From contig NZ_CP046128.1 in assembly GCF_038738535.1 (NCBI RefSeq), positions 1,054,001-1,118,000 of the forward strand: DNA of 64,000 nucleotides, given 5' to 3'. The notes beneath the pieces are model-generated. The model saw only the letters and a list, made by a program, of their open reading frames with translations, ran no database searches and had not been told where the DNA came from. Shown here piece after piece: positions 47,231 to 58,904 of this stretch; the first letter of the stretch is position 1, and every line of letters begins with the position of its first letter. The translations under genes were made by a program, and so were the position numbers. The DNA comes from Bacillus pumilus. Lineage in GTDB: Bacteria; Bacillota; Bacilli; Bacillales; Bacillaceae.

Positions 47231-48169
47231 ATGAATGCTGGAATTATTGGCCTTGGCCGCTATATACCTGAAAAAGTGTTAACAAATCTTGATTTAGAAA
47301 AAATGGTTGAAACTTCTGACGAATGGATTCGTACTAGAACAGGTATAGAAGAAAGAAGAATTGCTTCTGATGATGTCAATACATCTCATATGGCGCTTGC
47401 TGCTGCAAAAAAAGCATTAGCTGACGCAGATGTGGCTGCAGAAGATATCGATATGATTCTTGTGGCGACAGTCACGCCAGATCAAGCATTTCCGACAGTC
47501 GCTTGTATGATTCAAGAGCAGCTCGGTGCACATAAAGCATGTGCAATGGATATTAGCGCTGCGTGTGCTGGCTTTATGTATGGGCTTGTTACTGGAAAAC
47601 AATTTATTGAATCAGGTACGTTCAAGCACGTGCTCGTCGTTGGCGTTGAAAAGCTTTCTCGCATTACCGACTGGGATGACCGCAATACAGCTGTTCTGTT
47701 TGGAGATGGAGCAGGCGCTGCTGTGTTAGGAGAAGTCAGCGAAGGTAAAGGAATTCTCTCATTTGAGCTTGGAGCCGATGGAAGAGGCGGGAAGCACTTG
47801 TACTTAGATGAAAAAGATCATACAATCATGAATGGACGAGAAGTATTTAAATTTGCTGTAAGACAAATGGGCGAGTCAAGCGTAAACGTCATCGAAAAAG
47901 CTGGACTATCAAAAGAAGACGTTGACTTCTTGATTCCGCATCAAGCAAATATTCGCATTATGGAAGCAGCCCGCGAACGCCTAGAGCTGCCAGTTGAAAA
48001 AATGTCGAAGACAGTCCATAAATATGGAAACACATCAGCAGCATCTATTCCAATTTCACTATGTGAAGAAATCGAAGCCGGAAAAATTCATGACGGCGAT
48101 GTGATTGTAATGGTTGGTTTTGGTGGCGGATTAACGTGGGGCGCAATCGCTATGCGATGGGGCCGATAA
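47231..48169 (+). CDS. fabHA: 3-oxoacyl-ACP synthase III FabHA
   Basis: A 312-residue KAS III that condenses a (branched) acyl-CoA primer with malonyl-ACP to start fatty acid synthesis. The catalytic cysteine is in [12 protein letters not shown] (about residue 112), the histidine in [11 protein letters not shown] (about 238) and the asparagine in YGNTSAASI (about 268). It starts behind AAAAGGAGTCTTATTC. It forms an operon with fabF under FapR control. Confidence 0.95.
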   Translation: MNAGIIGLGRYIPEKVLTNLDLEKMVETSDEWIRTRTGIEERRIASDDVNTSHMALAAAKKALADADVAAEDIDMILVATVTPDQAFPTVACMIQEQLGAHKACAMDISAACAGFMYGLVTGKQFIESGTFKHVLVVGVEKLSRITDWDDRNTAVLFGDGAGAAVLGEVSEGKGILSFELGADGRGGKHLYLDEKDHTIMNGREVFKFAVRQMGESSVNVIEKAGLSKEDVDFLIPHQANIRIMEAARERLELPVEKMSKTVHKYGNTSAASIPISLCEEIEAGKIHDGDVIVMVGFGGGLTWGAIAMRWGR

Positions 48170-48190
48170 AAGAGTGAGGTGCACAAATTA

Positions 48191-49432
48191 ATGGATAAAA
48201 AACGAGTAGTTGTTACAGGATTAGGTGCTTTGACACCTCTTGGCAACGATGTAGAGTCAACATGGAAAAATGCTGTAGCAGGTGTATCAGGAGTTGGACC
48301 AATCACACGTGTCGATTCAAGTGAATATACCGCAAAAGTAGCAGCAGAACTAAAAGATTTTAACATTGAAGATTACATGGAGAAAAAAGAAGCGCGAAAA
48401 ATGGCACGCTTCACGCAATATGCAGTCGTTGCTGCTCAAAAGGCGCTAGAAGATTCACGTCTTGAAATCACAGATGAAATCGCACCGCGTGTTGGTGTAT
48501 GGGTTGGGTCTGGTATTGGCGGACTTGAAACATTTGAAGAGCAGTTTGAAGTGTATTCAAATAAAGGGGCAAGACGCGTAAGCCCATTCTTCGTTCCAAT
48601 GATGATTCCAGATATGGCAACAGGCCAAATTTCAATTGCACTTGGCGCAAAAGGGGTTAACTCTTGTACAGTGACAGCATGTGCAACAGGGACAAACTCA
48701 ATTGGTGATGCATTTAAAGTCATTCAGCGCGGAGATGCAGATGCGATGATCACAGGCGGAACAGAAGCGCCGTTAACAAAAATGTCGTTTGCAGGTTTCT
48801 GTGCGAACAAAGCCCTTTCGACAAATCCTGATCCAGAGACAGCAAGCCGTCCATTTGACAAAAACCGTGACGGATTTGTTATGGGTGAGGGTGCAGGGAT
48901 TATTGTTCTTGAAGAACTCGAGCATGCGTTAAAACGCGGGGCGACGATTTATGCAGAAATTGTTGGATATGGTTCAACTGGAGATGCGTATCATATTACA
49001 GCACCGGCTCCAAACGGAGAAGGCGGCGTCCGCGCAATGAAAGAAGCGATTCGAGATGCTGGTTTGTCTGTGGAAGAAATTGATTATATCAATGCCCACG
49101 GAACAAGCACACCTTACAATGATAAATTTGAAACAATGGCCATTAAAGAAGTGTTCGGAGAGCATGCGAATCAGCTTGCAATCAGTTCGACAAAATCAAT
49201 GACAGGTCACTTACTTGGCGCAGCAGGCGGAGTAGAAGCTATTTTCTCTGTTCTTGCGATTAAAGACAGCGTCATTCCTCCAACCATTAACCTTGAAACA
49301 CCGGATGAAGAATGTGATCTTGATTATGTGGCAAATGAAGCACGTTCAAAAGAAGTACAAGTGGCTCTAAGTAACTCACTTGGCTTTGGCGGACATAATG
49401 CGACAATTATCTTTAAAAAATACGAAGCGTAA
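48191..49432 (+). CDS. fabF: 3-oxoacyl-ACP synthase II FabF
   Basis: A 413-residue KAS II, the elongating condensing enzyme. The active-site cysteine is in [14 protein letters not shown] (about residue 163), and histidines are in [11 protein letters not shown] (about 303) and [12 protein letters not shown] (about 340). The ATG at 48191 gives [12 protein letters not shown] and has GAGGTG nine bases upstream; the frame opens four codons earlier. It ends in a strong terminator. Confidence 0.95.
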   Translation: MDKKRVVVTGLGALTPLGNDVESTWKNAVAGVSGVGPITRVDSSEYTAKVAAELKDFNIEDYMEKKEARKMARFTQYAVVAAQKALEDSRLEITDEIAPRVGVWVGSGIGGLETFEEQFEVYSNKGARRVSPFFVPMMIPDMATGQISIALGAKGVNSCTVTACATGTNSIGDAFKVIQRGDADAMITGGTEAPLTKMSFAGFCANKALSTNPDPETASRPFDKNRDGFVMGEGAGIIVLEELEHALKRGATIYAEIVGYGSTGDAYHITAPAPNGEGGVRAMKEAIRDAGLSVEEIDYINAHGTSTPYNDKFETMAIKEVFGEHANQLAISSTKSMTGHLLGAAGGVEAIFSVLAIKDSVIPPTINLETPDEECDLDYVANEARSKEVQVALSNSLGFGGHNATIIFKKYEA

Positions 49433-49446
49433 TATTTCCTAAGAAG

Positions 49447-49477
49447 GCGGCGATCTATAAACAGATCGCCGCTTTTT
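49447..49477 (+). terminator. Terminator of fabHA-fabF
   Basis: GGCGGCGATCT pairs with AGATCGCCGCT and is followed by a T run. Confidence 0.9.
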
Positions 49478-49509
49478 TGCATATGATGAAAATGGAGGTG
49501 TTTAGCGGT

Positions 49510-50304
49510 ATGGGTCTAGTCAATACACAATATCTCATTCATCAATCATCATCATTTCAGGAGCTGGCATCGCGCTTTATTCCTTATTTTAAAGGGGCAG
49601 AGGAAAAAGAATGGTCCTCTATTCTCTCCCACCTGCAGCATCACGGAATGATTCGGTCTTTTAGATCATGCAAAGACATGATCGACAAGCTCAAAGAAAA
49701 AGGGTACTTCCAGCTCGTCATGAAAGAATACCAAACGCTGCAAAAGCAGTGGAAAGGCCCTGACATTCCTGTCTTTATTTTGCCAGTTAATGAGAGCAGC
49801 AAAGAAATTAGAGAACAATTTTATTATCAATCCGGCATGGCATTTGACGACAAGGTCTTTCTCTTTTTGTCGCCAAATACTCCGAAAGAACGTATCGGTA
49901 CATTGCTGACTCATGAATATCACCATGTATGCAGGTTGCATTTTCTCACGAAAGAAGAAAAAGATTTTACATTCCTTGATACAATCATGATGGAGGGGCT
50001 CGCTGAATATGCTGTGTATCATAGATACGGAGAAAGCTATACAGCCAAATGGACCACTCTCTATGACGAAACGCAGCTTCAGCACTTGTATAAGAAATGG
50101 GTATCCAGTCATCTTGATCAAAAAGTGCAGGACGACGAAAGACTGATACAGAACCTCCTTTATGGAAAAGGGAACTACCCCAAAATGCTTGGTTACGCCA
50201 CCGGGTTTTATATCGTGAAAAAGTATTTCAGTGAGCACCGAATCAGCGAGGAGTCTATGATTGCAGAGCCGTCCGAAACTTTTTTAAAGGCGGTAGACTC
50301 ATAA
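49510..50304 (+). CDS. yjaZ: YjaZ, DUF2268 putative zinc metalloprotease
   Basis: A 264-residue protein with a zincin motif: HEYHH in LLTHEYHHVCRLH near residues 133-145, and a downstream glutamate in MEGLAEYAVYHRYG near 162-175, as in the DUF2268 family. The first part is helical. ATG at 49510 has GGAGGTG nine bases upstream; the open frame extends eleven codons earlier. The family also includes a heat-shock-type chaperone claim for YjaZ, which I cannot judge. Position between fabF and appD matches B. subtilis. Confidence 0.82.
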   Translation: MGLVNTQYLIHQSSSFQELASRFIPYFKGAEEKEWSSILSHLQHHGMIRSFRSCKDMIDKLKEKGYFQLVMKEYQTLQKQWKGPDIPVFILPVNESSKEIREQFYYQSGMAFDDKVFLFLSPNTPKERIGTLLTHEYHHVCRLHFLTKEEKDFTFLDTIMMEGLAEYAVYHRYGESYTAKWTTLYDETQLQHLYKKWVSSHLDQKVQDDERLIQNLLYGKGNYPKMLGYATGFYIVKKYFSEHRISEESMIAEPSETFLKAVDS

Positions 50305-50355
50305 AGTGAATGATTAACATAAAAAGAGACATATTACAAATTTACTAAATTCTTC

Positions 50356-50384
50356 TTGATTTCGTCATAACAATGTAATAATAT
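50356..50384 (+). promoter_or_regulatory. Candidate promoter of the app operon
   Basis: TTGATT (50356-50361), a 17-base spacer and TAATAT (50379-50384) in the very AT-rich 168-base gap before appD. Confidence 0.5.
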
Positions 50385-50472
50385 ACAAATATAAATTTTG
50401 ATAATTCTTTTTATTCAAAAAAGACAGAATTTTTTATTCATTTCTATTGTCTATGGAGAAAGGGGCGAATGA

Positions 50473-51453
50473 ATGACCAAGCTGCTTGAAGTGCAAAACT
50501 TAAAAACATATTTTTTTCGAAAAAAAGAACCGATACCTGCTGTTGATGGCGTTGATTTCAGCATCAACAGAGGAGAAACTGTCGCATTAGTCGGTGAGTC
50601 TGGATCTGGTAAAAGCATTACGTCCTTATCCATTATGGGGTTGATAAACGGCACTGGTGGAAAAATTATGGACGGTTCCATCAAGCTTGATGGAAAGGAC
50701 CTAGTTACATATGGAGAAAAGGAATTATGCAGCATTCGTGGTAATGACGTATCTATGATCTTTCAGGAACCCATGACCTCACTTAATCCCGTCCTAACCA
50801 TCGGGGAACAAATAACAGAAATCCTCATCTATCACAAAAAACTTTCAAAAAAAGAAGCGACGAAAAAAGCGATTGATCTGCTGAAGATTGTTGGTTTTTC
50901 CAGACCGGAACAAATCATCAAAGATTACCCGCACCGTTTATCAGGCGGCATGCGGCAAAGAGTGATGATTGCCATTGCGCTAAGCTGCGATCCGAAGCTT
51001 CTCATTGCAGATGAACCGACAACTGCCCTAGATGTAACGATTCAAGCCCAGGTGCTCACATTGATGAAAGATTTATGCACGACATTTGGTACATCTATTC
51101 TTCTCATTACTCATGATCTAGGTGTCGTGTCTGAAGTGGCAGATCGAGTCATTGTCATGTACTGCGGACAGGTTGTTGAAAATGGGACCGTCGAAGAATT
51201 ATTTGATCAGCCGCTTCATCCTTACACAGAAGGGCTGCTTGAATCGATTCCTGTCATTGACGGAGACATACAGCCGTTAACGGCGATCAAAGGGAATGTC
51301 CCTGCGCCAGATCAGCTTCCGGCTGGCTGCCGCTTTGCTCCTAGATGCCCGCAAGTGAAGGAGCGCTGCCTAGGAGAGCTGCCTAAGCTGAGGACATTTG
51401 AGAATGGCAGAAGCGTCAGATGCTTCTTATATGAGGAGGCAGACCATACATGA
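50473..51453 (+). CDS. appD: Oligopeptide ABC transporter ATPase AppD
   Basis: A 326-residue ABC ATPase. Walker A GESGSGKS is near residues 41-48, the signature [12 protein letters not shown] near 156-167 and Walker [13 protein letters not shown] near 176-187. The C-terminal oligopeptide/dipeptide extension with a cysteine-rich [14 protein letters not shown] (about 286-299), which binds a 4Fe-4S cluster in some relatives, is present. It starts the appDFABC operon and overlaps appF by an ATGA. Confidence 0.93.
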   Translation: MTKLLEVQNLKTYFFRKKEPIPAVDGVDFSINRGETVALVGESGSGKSITSLSIMGLINGTGGKIMDGSIKLDGKDLVTYGEKELCSIRGNDVSMIFQEPMTSLNPVLTIGEQITEILIYHKKLSKKEATKKAIDLLKIVGFSRPEQIIKDYPHRLSGGMRQRVMIAIALSCDPKLLIADEPTTALDVTIQAQVLTLMKDLCTTFGTSILLITHDLGVVSEVADRVIVMYCGQVVENGTVEELFDQPLHPYTEGLLESIPVIDGDIQPLTAIKGNVPAPDQLPAGCRFAPRCPQVKERCLGELPKLRTFENGRSVRCFLYEEADHT

Positions 51454-52472
51454 CCCTTGCTCAAAATCAACCACAGCCAACAGATCTAACAGAGAAAGAA
51501 ACCATCCTTGAACTGAAACAGATCCGAAAACATTTTCCGATTAAAGCGGGCGTCTTTCAGAAGAAAGTCGGTGCAGTTAAAGCTGTTGACGGCATAGACT
51601 TGAAGATTTATAAAGGTGAAACGTTAGGCATTGTTGGGGAGTCAGGGTGCGGTAAATCTACACTAGGCCGGACAATGATTCGCTTATATCAGCCAACTGA
51701 CGGTCAAATCTTTTTTAAAGGGCAAGATATCTCCCGCGTATCAGAATCAAAGCTAAGACAATCAACACGAAAAAACATCCAAATGGTTTTTCAAGATCCC
51801 TTTGCATCACTCAACCCTAGAAAAACACTTCGAAGCATCATCAAAGAACCCTACAAAACACATCACTTATATTCCTTAAAAGAAAGAAATGAAAAAGTAG
51901 AACAGCTTTTATCAAAGGTGGGCCTTCATCCAAGCTTTGCAAATCGCTACCCTCACGAATTTTCTGGCGGGCAGAGGCAGCGAATCGGCATCGCTCGTGC
52001 GCTTGCCATGAATCCCGAAATGATCATCGCAGATGAGCCGGTATCAGCACTTGATGTATCCATTCAGGCGCAGGTGATTAATCTGATGGAGGAGCTTCAG
52101 GAGGAATTTGACCTGACATATCTATTTATCTCTCACGATTTAAGTGTGGTCAGGCACATTAGTGATAGAGTCGGCGTGATGTATCTGGGCAAAATGATGG
52201 AGCTTGCCGATAAGCACAGCCTGTATGATGAACCGCTCCATCCATATACACAGGCACTGCTTTCTTCTGTTCCTGTTACCCGTAAAAAGGGTCAGATCAA
52301 AAGAGAACGTATCATGCTTCAAGGCGATCTGCCAAGTCCTGCGAATCCGCCAAAAGGCTGCGTATTTCACACAAGATGCCCGCATGCAAAGGGAATCTGT
52401 AAAGAAAAAATACCAGCATTTCAGGAATTAAAAACAAACCACTTCGTTGCCTGCCACCTCTACGACGCTTAA
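51450..52472 (+). CDS. appF: Oligopeptide ABC transporter ATPase AppF
   Basis: A 340-residue second ATPase. Walker A GESGCGKS (about 67-74), signature FSGGQRQRIGIA (about 171-182), Walker B MIIADEPVSALD (about 191-202) and the C-terminal CVFHTRCPHAKGIC motif are present. It pairs with AppD to energise uptake. ATG start in ATGA overlap with appD. Confidence 0.93.
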   Translation: MTLAQNQPQPTDLTEKETILELKQIRKHFPIKAGVFQKKVGAVKAVDGIDLKIYKGETLGIVGESGCGKSTLGRTMIRLYQPTDGQIFFKGQDISRVSESKLRQSTRKNIQMVFQDPFASLNPRKTLRSIIKEPYKTHHLYSLKERNEKVEQLLSKVGLHPSFANRYPHEFSGGQRQRIGIARALAMNPEMIIADEPVSALDVSIQAQVINLMEELQEEFDLTYLFISHDLSVVRHISDRVGVMYLGKMMELADKHSLYDEPLHPYTQALLSSVPVTRKKGQIKRERIMLQGDLPSPANPPKGCVFHTRCPHAKGICKEKIPAFQELKTNHFVACHLYDA

Positions 52473-52555
52473 TCAGCTTGGAAGATCTCATCTTTGAGAG
52501 GAGGGATGAAGCGGCATCTGTCGTCATTTCTAAAAAAAGATAGGGGGAATTGTAT

Positions 52556-54190
52556 ATGAAAGGTAGAAATAGAAAACCCATTTTGGTCAGTTTACTGCTG
52601 ATCTTTACACTCATGCTTGCGGCTTGCTCTAGTGGAAATAAAACATCTGGAGATAGTGAAAAGAAATCAACTGGAAAACCTGTACAAGGCGGAGACCTTG
52701 TCATCGGTTCAATTGCAGAGCCTACGTTATTTAACTCGCTGTATTCAACAGACGTGGCAAGCTCTGATATTGAGGAAAGAATCTACAGCTTCTTACTTCA
52801 AACTGACGGAAAGCTGAACCCTCAGCTATCGCTGGCAGAGGATATTAAAGAATCTGATGACGGCAAGCAGTTTGATGTGACCATTAAAAAAGGCGTAAAG
52901 TTTCATGATGGTGAAGAACTGACGGCTGATGATGTTGTGTTTACATACAGCATTCCGATCAATAAGGACTACAATGGAGAGCGCGGATCAGGCTTTGAAG
53001 TATTAGATTCCGTTAAAAAGACAGGGGATTACTCAATCGAATTCAAGCTCAATAAAAAAGATCCCTATTTCTATAATGTCACACTAGGAAGCTATGGCAT
53101 TTTGCCTAAGCATATTTTAGGTGATGTGCCTGTAAAGGATCTCGGTGAAAATGAATTTAACCGAAAAAATCCAATTGGTTCAGGTCCATTTAAATTTGCC
53201 GAGTGGAAAGAAGGAGACTACGTTAAACTAGAAGCCTTTGACGATTATTGGGATGGACGTCCATACCTTGATACCGTCACGATTAAAACCATTCCTGATC
53301 AGAATGCAGCGATTGCCCAGCTGTCAGCAGGCGATATTGATTTCTTTGCTGTACCGGGAGCAGAGCTGCAAACAGCTGAAAAAGTCAGCAACATTAAAAT
53401 TGAATCTGATCTAGGGCTCAATTATTCATACATTGGCTGGAACCAAAAAAATGATCTCTTTAAAAGTAAAAAGATCCGCCAAGCGCTGACACATGCCATT
53501 GATCGCCAAACGATTGTCGATCAAGTGTTAGATGGAGACGGCAAAGTAGCCAACATTCCAGAAAGTCCGCTGTCATGGAACTATCCGAAGAATGATCGTG
53601 TTCCAGTATTTGAGTTTGATCAAGAAAAAGCGAAAAAGATGCTGAAAGAAGAGGGCTGGGAGGATACAGATGGAGATGGCTATCTTGATAAGAACGGCAA
53701 AAAATTCTCCTTTGTCTTAAAGACCAACCAAGGAAACAAAGTCCGTGAAGACATCGCTGTCGTTGTCCAGCAGCAGCTCAAAGAAATTGGTGTTGAAGCG
53801 AAGCCGCAAATTGTGGAATTCAGTGCACTCATTGAGCAGACGACACCGCCTAAATGGGATTACGATGCGCTGCTGCTCGGCTGGAGCCTTGCCACATTCC
53901 CTGATCAATTCAGCATCTTCCACTCAAGCCAGTCAGAAAAAGGCTTGAATAACATCTGGTATAAAAATGAAGAGGTCGATAAGCTGTTAGTGGATGCTAA
54001 GAACTTAAGCGATCGAAAAGAATATTCAAAGGCATATGAAAAAATTTATGAACTGATCGCAGAAGATCAGCCATATACGTTCCTTTATTATGCCAACTCA
54101 CATCGCGCGATGCCATCTAATCTCCAAGGCTACTCTTACCACCCGAAAGATGAGTATTACAAAATCGAGAAATGGTGGATTGAACAGTAG
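52556..54190 (+). CDS. appA: Oligopeptide-binding lipoprotein AppA (intact)
   Basis: A 544-residue SBP_bac_5 binding protein. The signal peptide ends in LMLAACSSG with the lipobox cysteine near residue 24, so the mature protein is membrane-anchored outside. FDVTIKKGVKFHDGEELTADDVVFTY is the family signature near 100-125. As I recall, appA of B. subtilis 168 carries a frameshift that inactivates App; here it is uninterrupted. ATG at 52556 follows AGGGGGAATTGTAT. It is followed by a hairpin and a structured element before appB. Confidence 0.93.
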   Translation: MKGRNRKPILVSLLLIFTLMLAACSSGNKTSGDSEKKSTGKPVQGGDLVIGSIAEPTLFNSLYSTDVASSDIEERIYSFLLQTDGKLNPQLSLAEDIKESDDGKQFDVTIKKGVKFHDGEELTADDVVFTYSIPINKDYNGERGSGFEVLDSVKKTGDYSIEFKLNKKDPYFYNVTLGSYGILPKHILGDVPVKDLGENEFNRKNPIGSGPFKFAEWKEGDYVKLEAFDDYWDGRPYLDTVTIKTIPDQNAAIAQLSAGDIDFFAVPGAELQTAEKVSNIKIESDLGLNYSYIGWNQKNDLFKSKKIRQALTHAIDRQTIVDQVLDGDGKVANIPESPLSWNYPKNDRVPVFEFDQEKAKKMLKEEGWEDTDGDGYLDKNGKKFSFVLKTNQGNKVREDIAVVVQQQLKEIGVEAKPQIVEFSALIEQTTPPKWDYDALLLGWSLATFPDQFSIFHSSQSEKGLNNIWYKNEEVDKLLVDAKNLSDRKEYSKAYEKIYELIAEDQPYTFLYYANSHRAMPSNLQGYSYHPKDEYYKIEKWWIEQ

Positions 54191-54202
54191 GCTGCTATTG
54201 AA

Positions 54203-54225
54203 GAAGGGGAGGGTTCTCCCCTTTC
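54203..54225 (+). terminator. Hairpin right after appA (attenuation or mRNA protection)
   Basis: GAAGGGGA faces TCTCCCCTTTC, giving a stable stem 13 bases after the appA stop, with only a short T run. It may let more AppA than AppBC be made. Confidence 0.55.
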
Positions 54226-54376
54226 AGTGTGAAGACAAACCTTTCTATTCGGTGTCAGTCCGGCGCGCTGGTGCTCACGGTGATTTCATTCACCAAGCAC
54301 CAGTTAGATTTAAAGGGTTCTCATATCACGCTGCAAAGAAGACAGAGGGCTAAAATAAAGACTATTTTAGCCCTTT
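54225..54376 (+). repeat. Structured RNA-like element, long copy, between appA and appB
   Basis: Outer stem CAGTGTGA (54225-54232) with TCACGCTG (54326-54333, one G-U pair). Inner stem AAACCTTT (54237-54244) with AAAGGGTT (54312-54319). An insert hairpin CTGGTGCT...GGTGA / TCACC...AGCACCAG lies inside (54268-54303). A terminator AGGGCTAAAAT / ATTTTAGCCCT with a T run follows (54346-54376). The last part is about 80 percent identical to 22542-22607, and the terminator stem differs by a compensatory C-G for A-T change. It lies within the operon, so it would attenuate appBC. Confidence 0.7.
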
Positions 54377-54418
54377 TTCATCACAGTATGGCGATCCGAT
54401 GAAAAAGGAGTTGTGCAT

Positions 54419-55369
54419 ATGGTTACATATATCATTAGAAGGACACTGCTTTCCATTCCCATCTTATTTGGGATTACCATTTTGTCCTTCGCCATTATGA
54501 AAGCAGCACCAGGCGATCCGATGTCACTCATGATGGACCCGACCATTAGTGCCACAGACCGGGAAGCCTTTATTGATAAGTACGGCTTGAACGATCCTGA
54601 ATATGTGCAATATATGAAATGGCTTGGCAATATGCTTCAAGGTGACTTTGGCACCTCCATTGTTAAAAAGGGAACGCCCGTGGCTGATTTGATTTTTGCC
54701 CGGCTGCCAAATACCCTCATCCTCATGATCTTTTCTACATTAGTCGCACTGATTATCGCCATCCCATTTGGTGTTCTTTCAGCAAAACGTCCATATACAA
54801 AGCTTGACTATGGCATTACGGTTACATCTTTTATCGGACTGGCTATTCCGAACTTTTGGTTTGGACTCATTCTGATTATGGTTTTATCTGTGAATCTAGG
54901 ATGGTTCCCGACAGGCGGTGTTTCTACCTTAAATGCCGATTTTAATGTGTTTGACCGGCTCCATCACATCATTTTACCAGCCTTTGTTTTAGCAACTGCT
55001 GATATGGCAGGGCTCACCCGGTACACAAGGTCGAGTATGCTTGATGTCATGAGGCAGGATTATATTCGCACCGCAAGAGCGAAAGGCTTTCGAGAAAACA
55101 AAGTCATTTTCAAGCACGGGTTAAGAAACGGTCTTATGCCTGTCATTACGATTTTCGGATTGATGGTTCCATCCTTTATTGGCGGCGCAGTCGTGGTGGA
55201 ACAAATTTTCACTTGGCCAGGGCTTGGAAAGCTGTTCATCGATTCTGCCTTTTCGAGAGATTATCCGGTCATTATGGCGATGACTGTTATTTCCGCAGTG
55301 CTCGTGGTGGTTGGAAATTTAATAGCGGATATTCTATATGCGATCGTTGATCCGCGTATTGAATATTAG
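54419..55369 (+). CDS. appB: Oligopeptide ABC transporter permease AppB
   Basis: A 316-residue permease with about six membrane helices. The N-terminal YIIRRTLLSIPILFGITIL helix is typical of OppB-type proteins, and the EAA loop [20 protein letters not shown] (about 217-236) contacts the ATPases. ATG at 54419 has AAGGAG eight bases upstream; GTG two codons earlier is too close to it. Confidence 0.92.
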   Translation: MVTYIIRRTLLSIPILFGITILSFAIMKAAPGDPMSLMMDPTISATDREAFIDKYGLNDPEYVQYMKWLGNMLQGDFGTSIVKKGTPVADLIFARLPNTLILMIFSTLVALIIAIPFGVLSAKRPYTKLDYGITVTSFIGLAIPNFWFGLILIMVLSVNLGWFPTGGVSTLNADFNVFDRLHHIILPAFVLATADMAGLTRYTRSSMLDVMRQDYIRTARAKGFRENKVIFKHGLRNGLMPVITIFGLMVPSFIGGAVVVEQIFTWPGLGKLFIDSAFSRDYPVIMAMTVISAVLVVVGNLIADILYAIVDPRIEY

Positions 55370-55387
55370 AAGGGAGCTGAAGCACAA

Positions 55388-56302
55388 TTGGCACAGCCTA
55401 ATATGGGAACACGTCCTGTTGATCTCAAATTAAAAGAGGGTCTTCCGCCAAAGCCAGAGACGATGCTGCGTTTATTTTGTGAGAAATTTTTCAAAAATAA
55501 ACTGGCGGTTGCCGGCTACGTGATCTTATTGGTCATTATCTTTTCAGCCATTTTCGCTCCAGTGATTGCCCCTTATGCACCAGAGCAGCAAGATTTATTG
55601 AAGCGGCTCCAGCCGCCAAGTGCTGAGCATTTGATGGGAACTGACAAGTTTGGCCGAGATATTTTCTCAAGGGTGCTTTATGGAGCGAGGGTCTCTCTGC
55701 TAGTTGGCTTCGTCTCAGTGGTCGGGGCGATCACCATTGGCACCGTCGTTGGAGCGGTAGCAGGGTATTTCAAAGGATTTGTTGATTCTATCTTAATGAG
55801 ATTTGTTGATGTGGTATTGTCGATTCCTGACATTTTTCTATTGATCACGCTTGTTACCATTTTCAAACCGGGCATTGATAAATTGATATTAATCTTTGCT
55901 TTGACCGGCTGGACCACAACCGCGAGACTGATCCGCAGTGAATTCTTATCACTACGAACAAGAGAATTCGTACTTGCGGCAAGAACCATTGGAACGAAAA
56001 ACCATGTCATCATCTTTTCGCATATTTTACCGAACTGTATCGGTCCTATTATCGTGTCAGCTACACTTAAAGTAGGTTCCGTCATTTTAGCCGAATCAAC
56101 GCTGAGCTATCTAGGGTTTGGTATACAGCCGCCAACAGCAAGCTGGGGCAACATGCTGCAAGATGCACAAAACTTCTCGATTATGGTGCAAGCGTGGTGG
56201 TATCCGCTCTTCCCAGGTTTACTGATATTGCTGACCGTTTTATGCTTTAATTTCTTAGGAGATGGGCTGAGAGATGCGCTTGATCCTAAAAAGCTAAAGT
56301 AA
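55388..56302 (+). CDS. appC: Oligopeptide ABC transporter permease AppC
   Basis: A 304-residue OppC-type permease: N-terminal cytoplasmic segment, first helix near 42-62 ([20 protein letters not shown]), the [20 protein letters not shown] signature near 80-99, and the EAA loop [19 protein letters not shown] near 195-213. It starts with TTG behind AAGGGAGCTG. It is the last gene of the app operon. Confidence 0.92.
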   Translation: MAQPNMGTRPVDLKLKEGLPPKPETMLRLFCEKFFKNKLAVAGYVILLVIIFSAIFAPVIAPYAPEQQDLLKRLQPPSAEHLMGTDKFGRDIFSRVLYGARVSLLVGFVSVVGAITIGTVVGAVAGYFKGFVDSILMRFVDVVLSIPDIFLLITLVTIFKPGIDKLILIFALTGWTTTARLIRSEFLSLRTREFVLAARTIGTKNHVIIFSHILPNCIGPIIVSATLKVGSVILAESTLSYLGFGIQPPTASWGNMLQDAQNFSIMVQAWWYPLFPGLLILLTVLCFNFLGDGLRDALDPKKLK

Positions 56303-56480
56303 TGCCTCATTTTTTATGACAAGATGAAAGGGACTCTGCACACGCACTTTGTTTTCTTTATAAAAATAAAAAAATGCACGCCATCATTCGCTCCGCTTGA
56401 AGTTTTGATAAAGTTGGAATAATTTCTCTATCCCTTGCCCATACTGTGGACAACAGTTTTTAAAAAGTGAGGGATTGGTT

Positions 56481-57233
56481 ATGTTATTTCTTCATGACGT
56501 ATGGGTGAATTGGTTTGAAGGGGAAGAAAATGGCTACAATGTGTGTCATTTTCATGAGTGGCGCAAGGAGGACAGCGTTGAGCTGTTAGATCAAGTGCCT
56601 TTACTCAAGGTGCAGAGTCCTTTGTTTGATTACATAGAGAATGATCTTTCAGAGCTGCCGAAGACGCTGCTAGAATCTGTATTTGAGAAATCATATATTC
56701 GAAAAAATCATGAACGGCGTAAATTAGAGTATTGCTTTGTGGTCACGGACGGCATTCGAATCATTGCTGTGGATACGATTGGGTATTCCATTCCTGTGAG
56801 GAAAAGCCGCTTAATCCCAAGGCAGGAGCAATTGGTGTATGAGATGGTGAAAGATGTAAAGGCTGAGGAATATGAATTTTCTCTGGACAGTCTTGAGTCG
56901 GCGAAGGAGTATCATATTTTGTCTTTGCCGCCGCAGCACATCAGTGGATTAACGAGAAAAGAAAGACAGCTGAAGCAGCTAATGTTTATGGCGCTCGATC
57001 AATTAAAAGGTCTTCAAAACAGGGCGGAGATTGCGTATTGGTATACGGAATGGAACCCGCACATGTACAACCAAATCAAACGAATGTCATTCGAAGAGAT
57101 TTGGAACATGCTTTACAATGAAACCATTGATGGATGGTCAGAGAATCATTTAGCTTTCTGTGAAAAAATGATTAAAGGACAGCCGTTTTTTGAAAAGCTT
57201 TGGGAAATGGAAAACGAATCAAAGGTGAATTAG
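56481..57233 (+). CDS. yjbA: YjbA, UPF0736 family protein
   Basis: A 250-residue soluble protein of a Bacillus-restricted family, beginning [20 protein letters not shown] and with [16 protein letters not shown] in the middle. It matches yjbA by place between appC and trpS. No catalytic motif is seen; the function is unknown. ATG at 56481 follows GTGAGGG at seven bases. Confidence 0.82.
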   Translation: MLFLHDVWVNWFEGEENGYNVCHFHEWRKEDSVELLDQVPLLKVQSPLFDYIENDLSELPKTLLESVFEKSYIRKNHERRKLEYCFVVTDGIRIIAVDTIGYSIPVRKSRLIPRQEQLVYEMVKDVKAEEYEFSLDSLESAKEYHILSLPPQHISGLTRKERQLKQLMFMALDQLKGLQNRAEIAYWYTEWNPHMYNQIKRMSFEEIWNMLYNETIDGWSENHLAFCEKMIKGQPFFEKLWEMENESKVN

Positions 57234-57235
57234 AA

Positions 57236-57268
57236 AAAGCTTGCAGCGTGATGTGCTGCAAGCTTTTT

Positions 57269-57270
<2 letters not shown>
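57236..57270. terminator. Bidirectional terminator between yjbA and trpS
   Basis: AAAAAGCTTGCAGC pairs with GCTGCAAGCTTTTT around a seven-base loop. Confidence 0.9.
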
Positions 57271-58540
<1,270 letters not shown>

Positions 58541-58546
58541 CTATCT

Positions 58547-58575
58547 ATTATAAAGGATGACCATAAAAAAGTCAC
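58547..58575 (-). promoter_or_regulatory. Promoter of the trpS leader
   Basis: On the minus strand GTGACT (58570-58575), a 17-base spacer and TATAAT (58547-58552), just upstream of the T-box leader. Confidence 0.7.
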
Positions 58576-58820
58576 GAAGCCCTCATGTGACCTTCTCATC
58601 ATGCCGTTTGACACTTAAAATTTTAGATAAAAAACCAACTATCTGTCAGAATTTTTTAAAAAAGGATGATTAATTATATGTATAAAACATTATTCCTGCT
58701 GAATTTGTTAAATTATTTTAATCAATTTACGCTTTAATTTGTTGAAGTGATTGAGACTTTAGTTTATAAAAATCCCTCTTTATCCCCATTTACGTTTTTT
58801 AAAAATATATGAAATTGATA

Positions 58821-58849
58821 TTGCAATAAATTATTCTATTCATTATAAT
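58821..58849 (+). promoter_or_regulatory. Sigma-A promoter of the opp operon
   Basis: TTGCAA (58821-58826), a 17-base spacer and TATAAT (58844-58849). The leader to the oppA start would be about 160 bases. Confidence 0.7.
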
Positions 58850-58889
58850 TAATTTGTTCACACGTTTGTGCTAGGCTCTATACATAGTG

Positions 58890-58904
58890 AAAATTCAGAA
58901 AAAA
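58890..58904. promoter_or_regulatory. Possible CodY box before oppA
   Basis: AAAATTCAGAAAAAA matches the CodY consensus AATTTTCWGAAAATT at 11 of 15 positions and lies in the predicted leader. Oligopeptide transport genes are typical CodY targets, but the site is weak. Confidence 0.35.

Noticed and set aside
49666-50238. Long minus-strand frame of 190 codons opposite yjaZ
   Set aside because: It lies wholly within the yjaZ gene, has no ribosome site and no recognisable domain; a shadow of the coding strand.
58678-58737. 19-codon frame (MYKTLFLL...) upstream of oppA as a leader peptide
   Set aside because: The ribosome site is weak, the sequence is AT-rich where short frames arise by chance, and the oppA promoter lies downstream of it.
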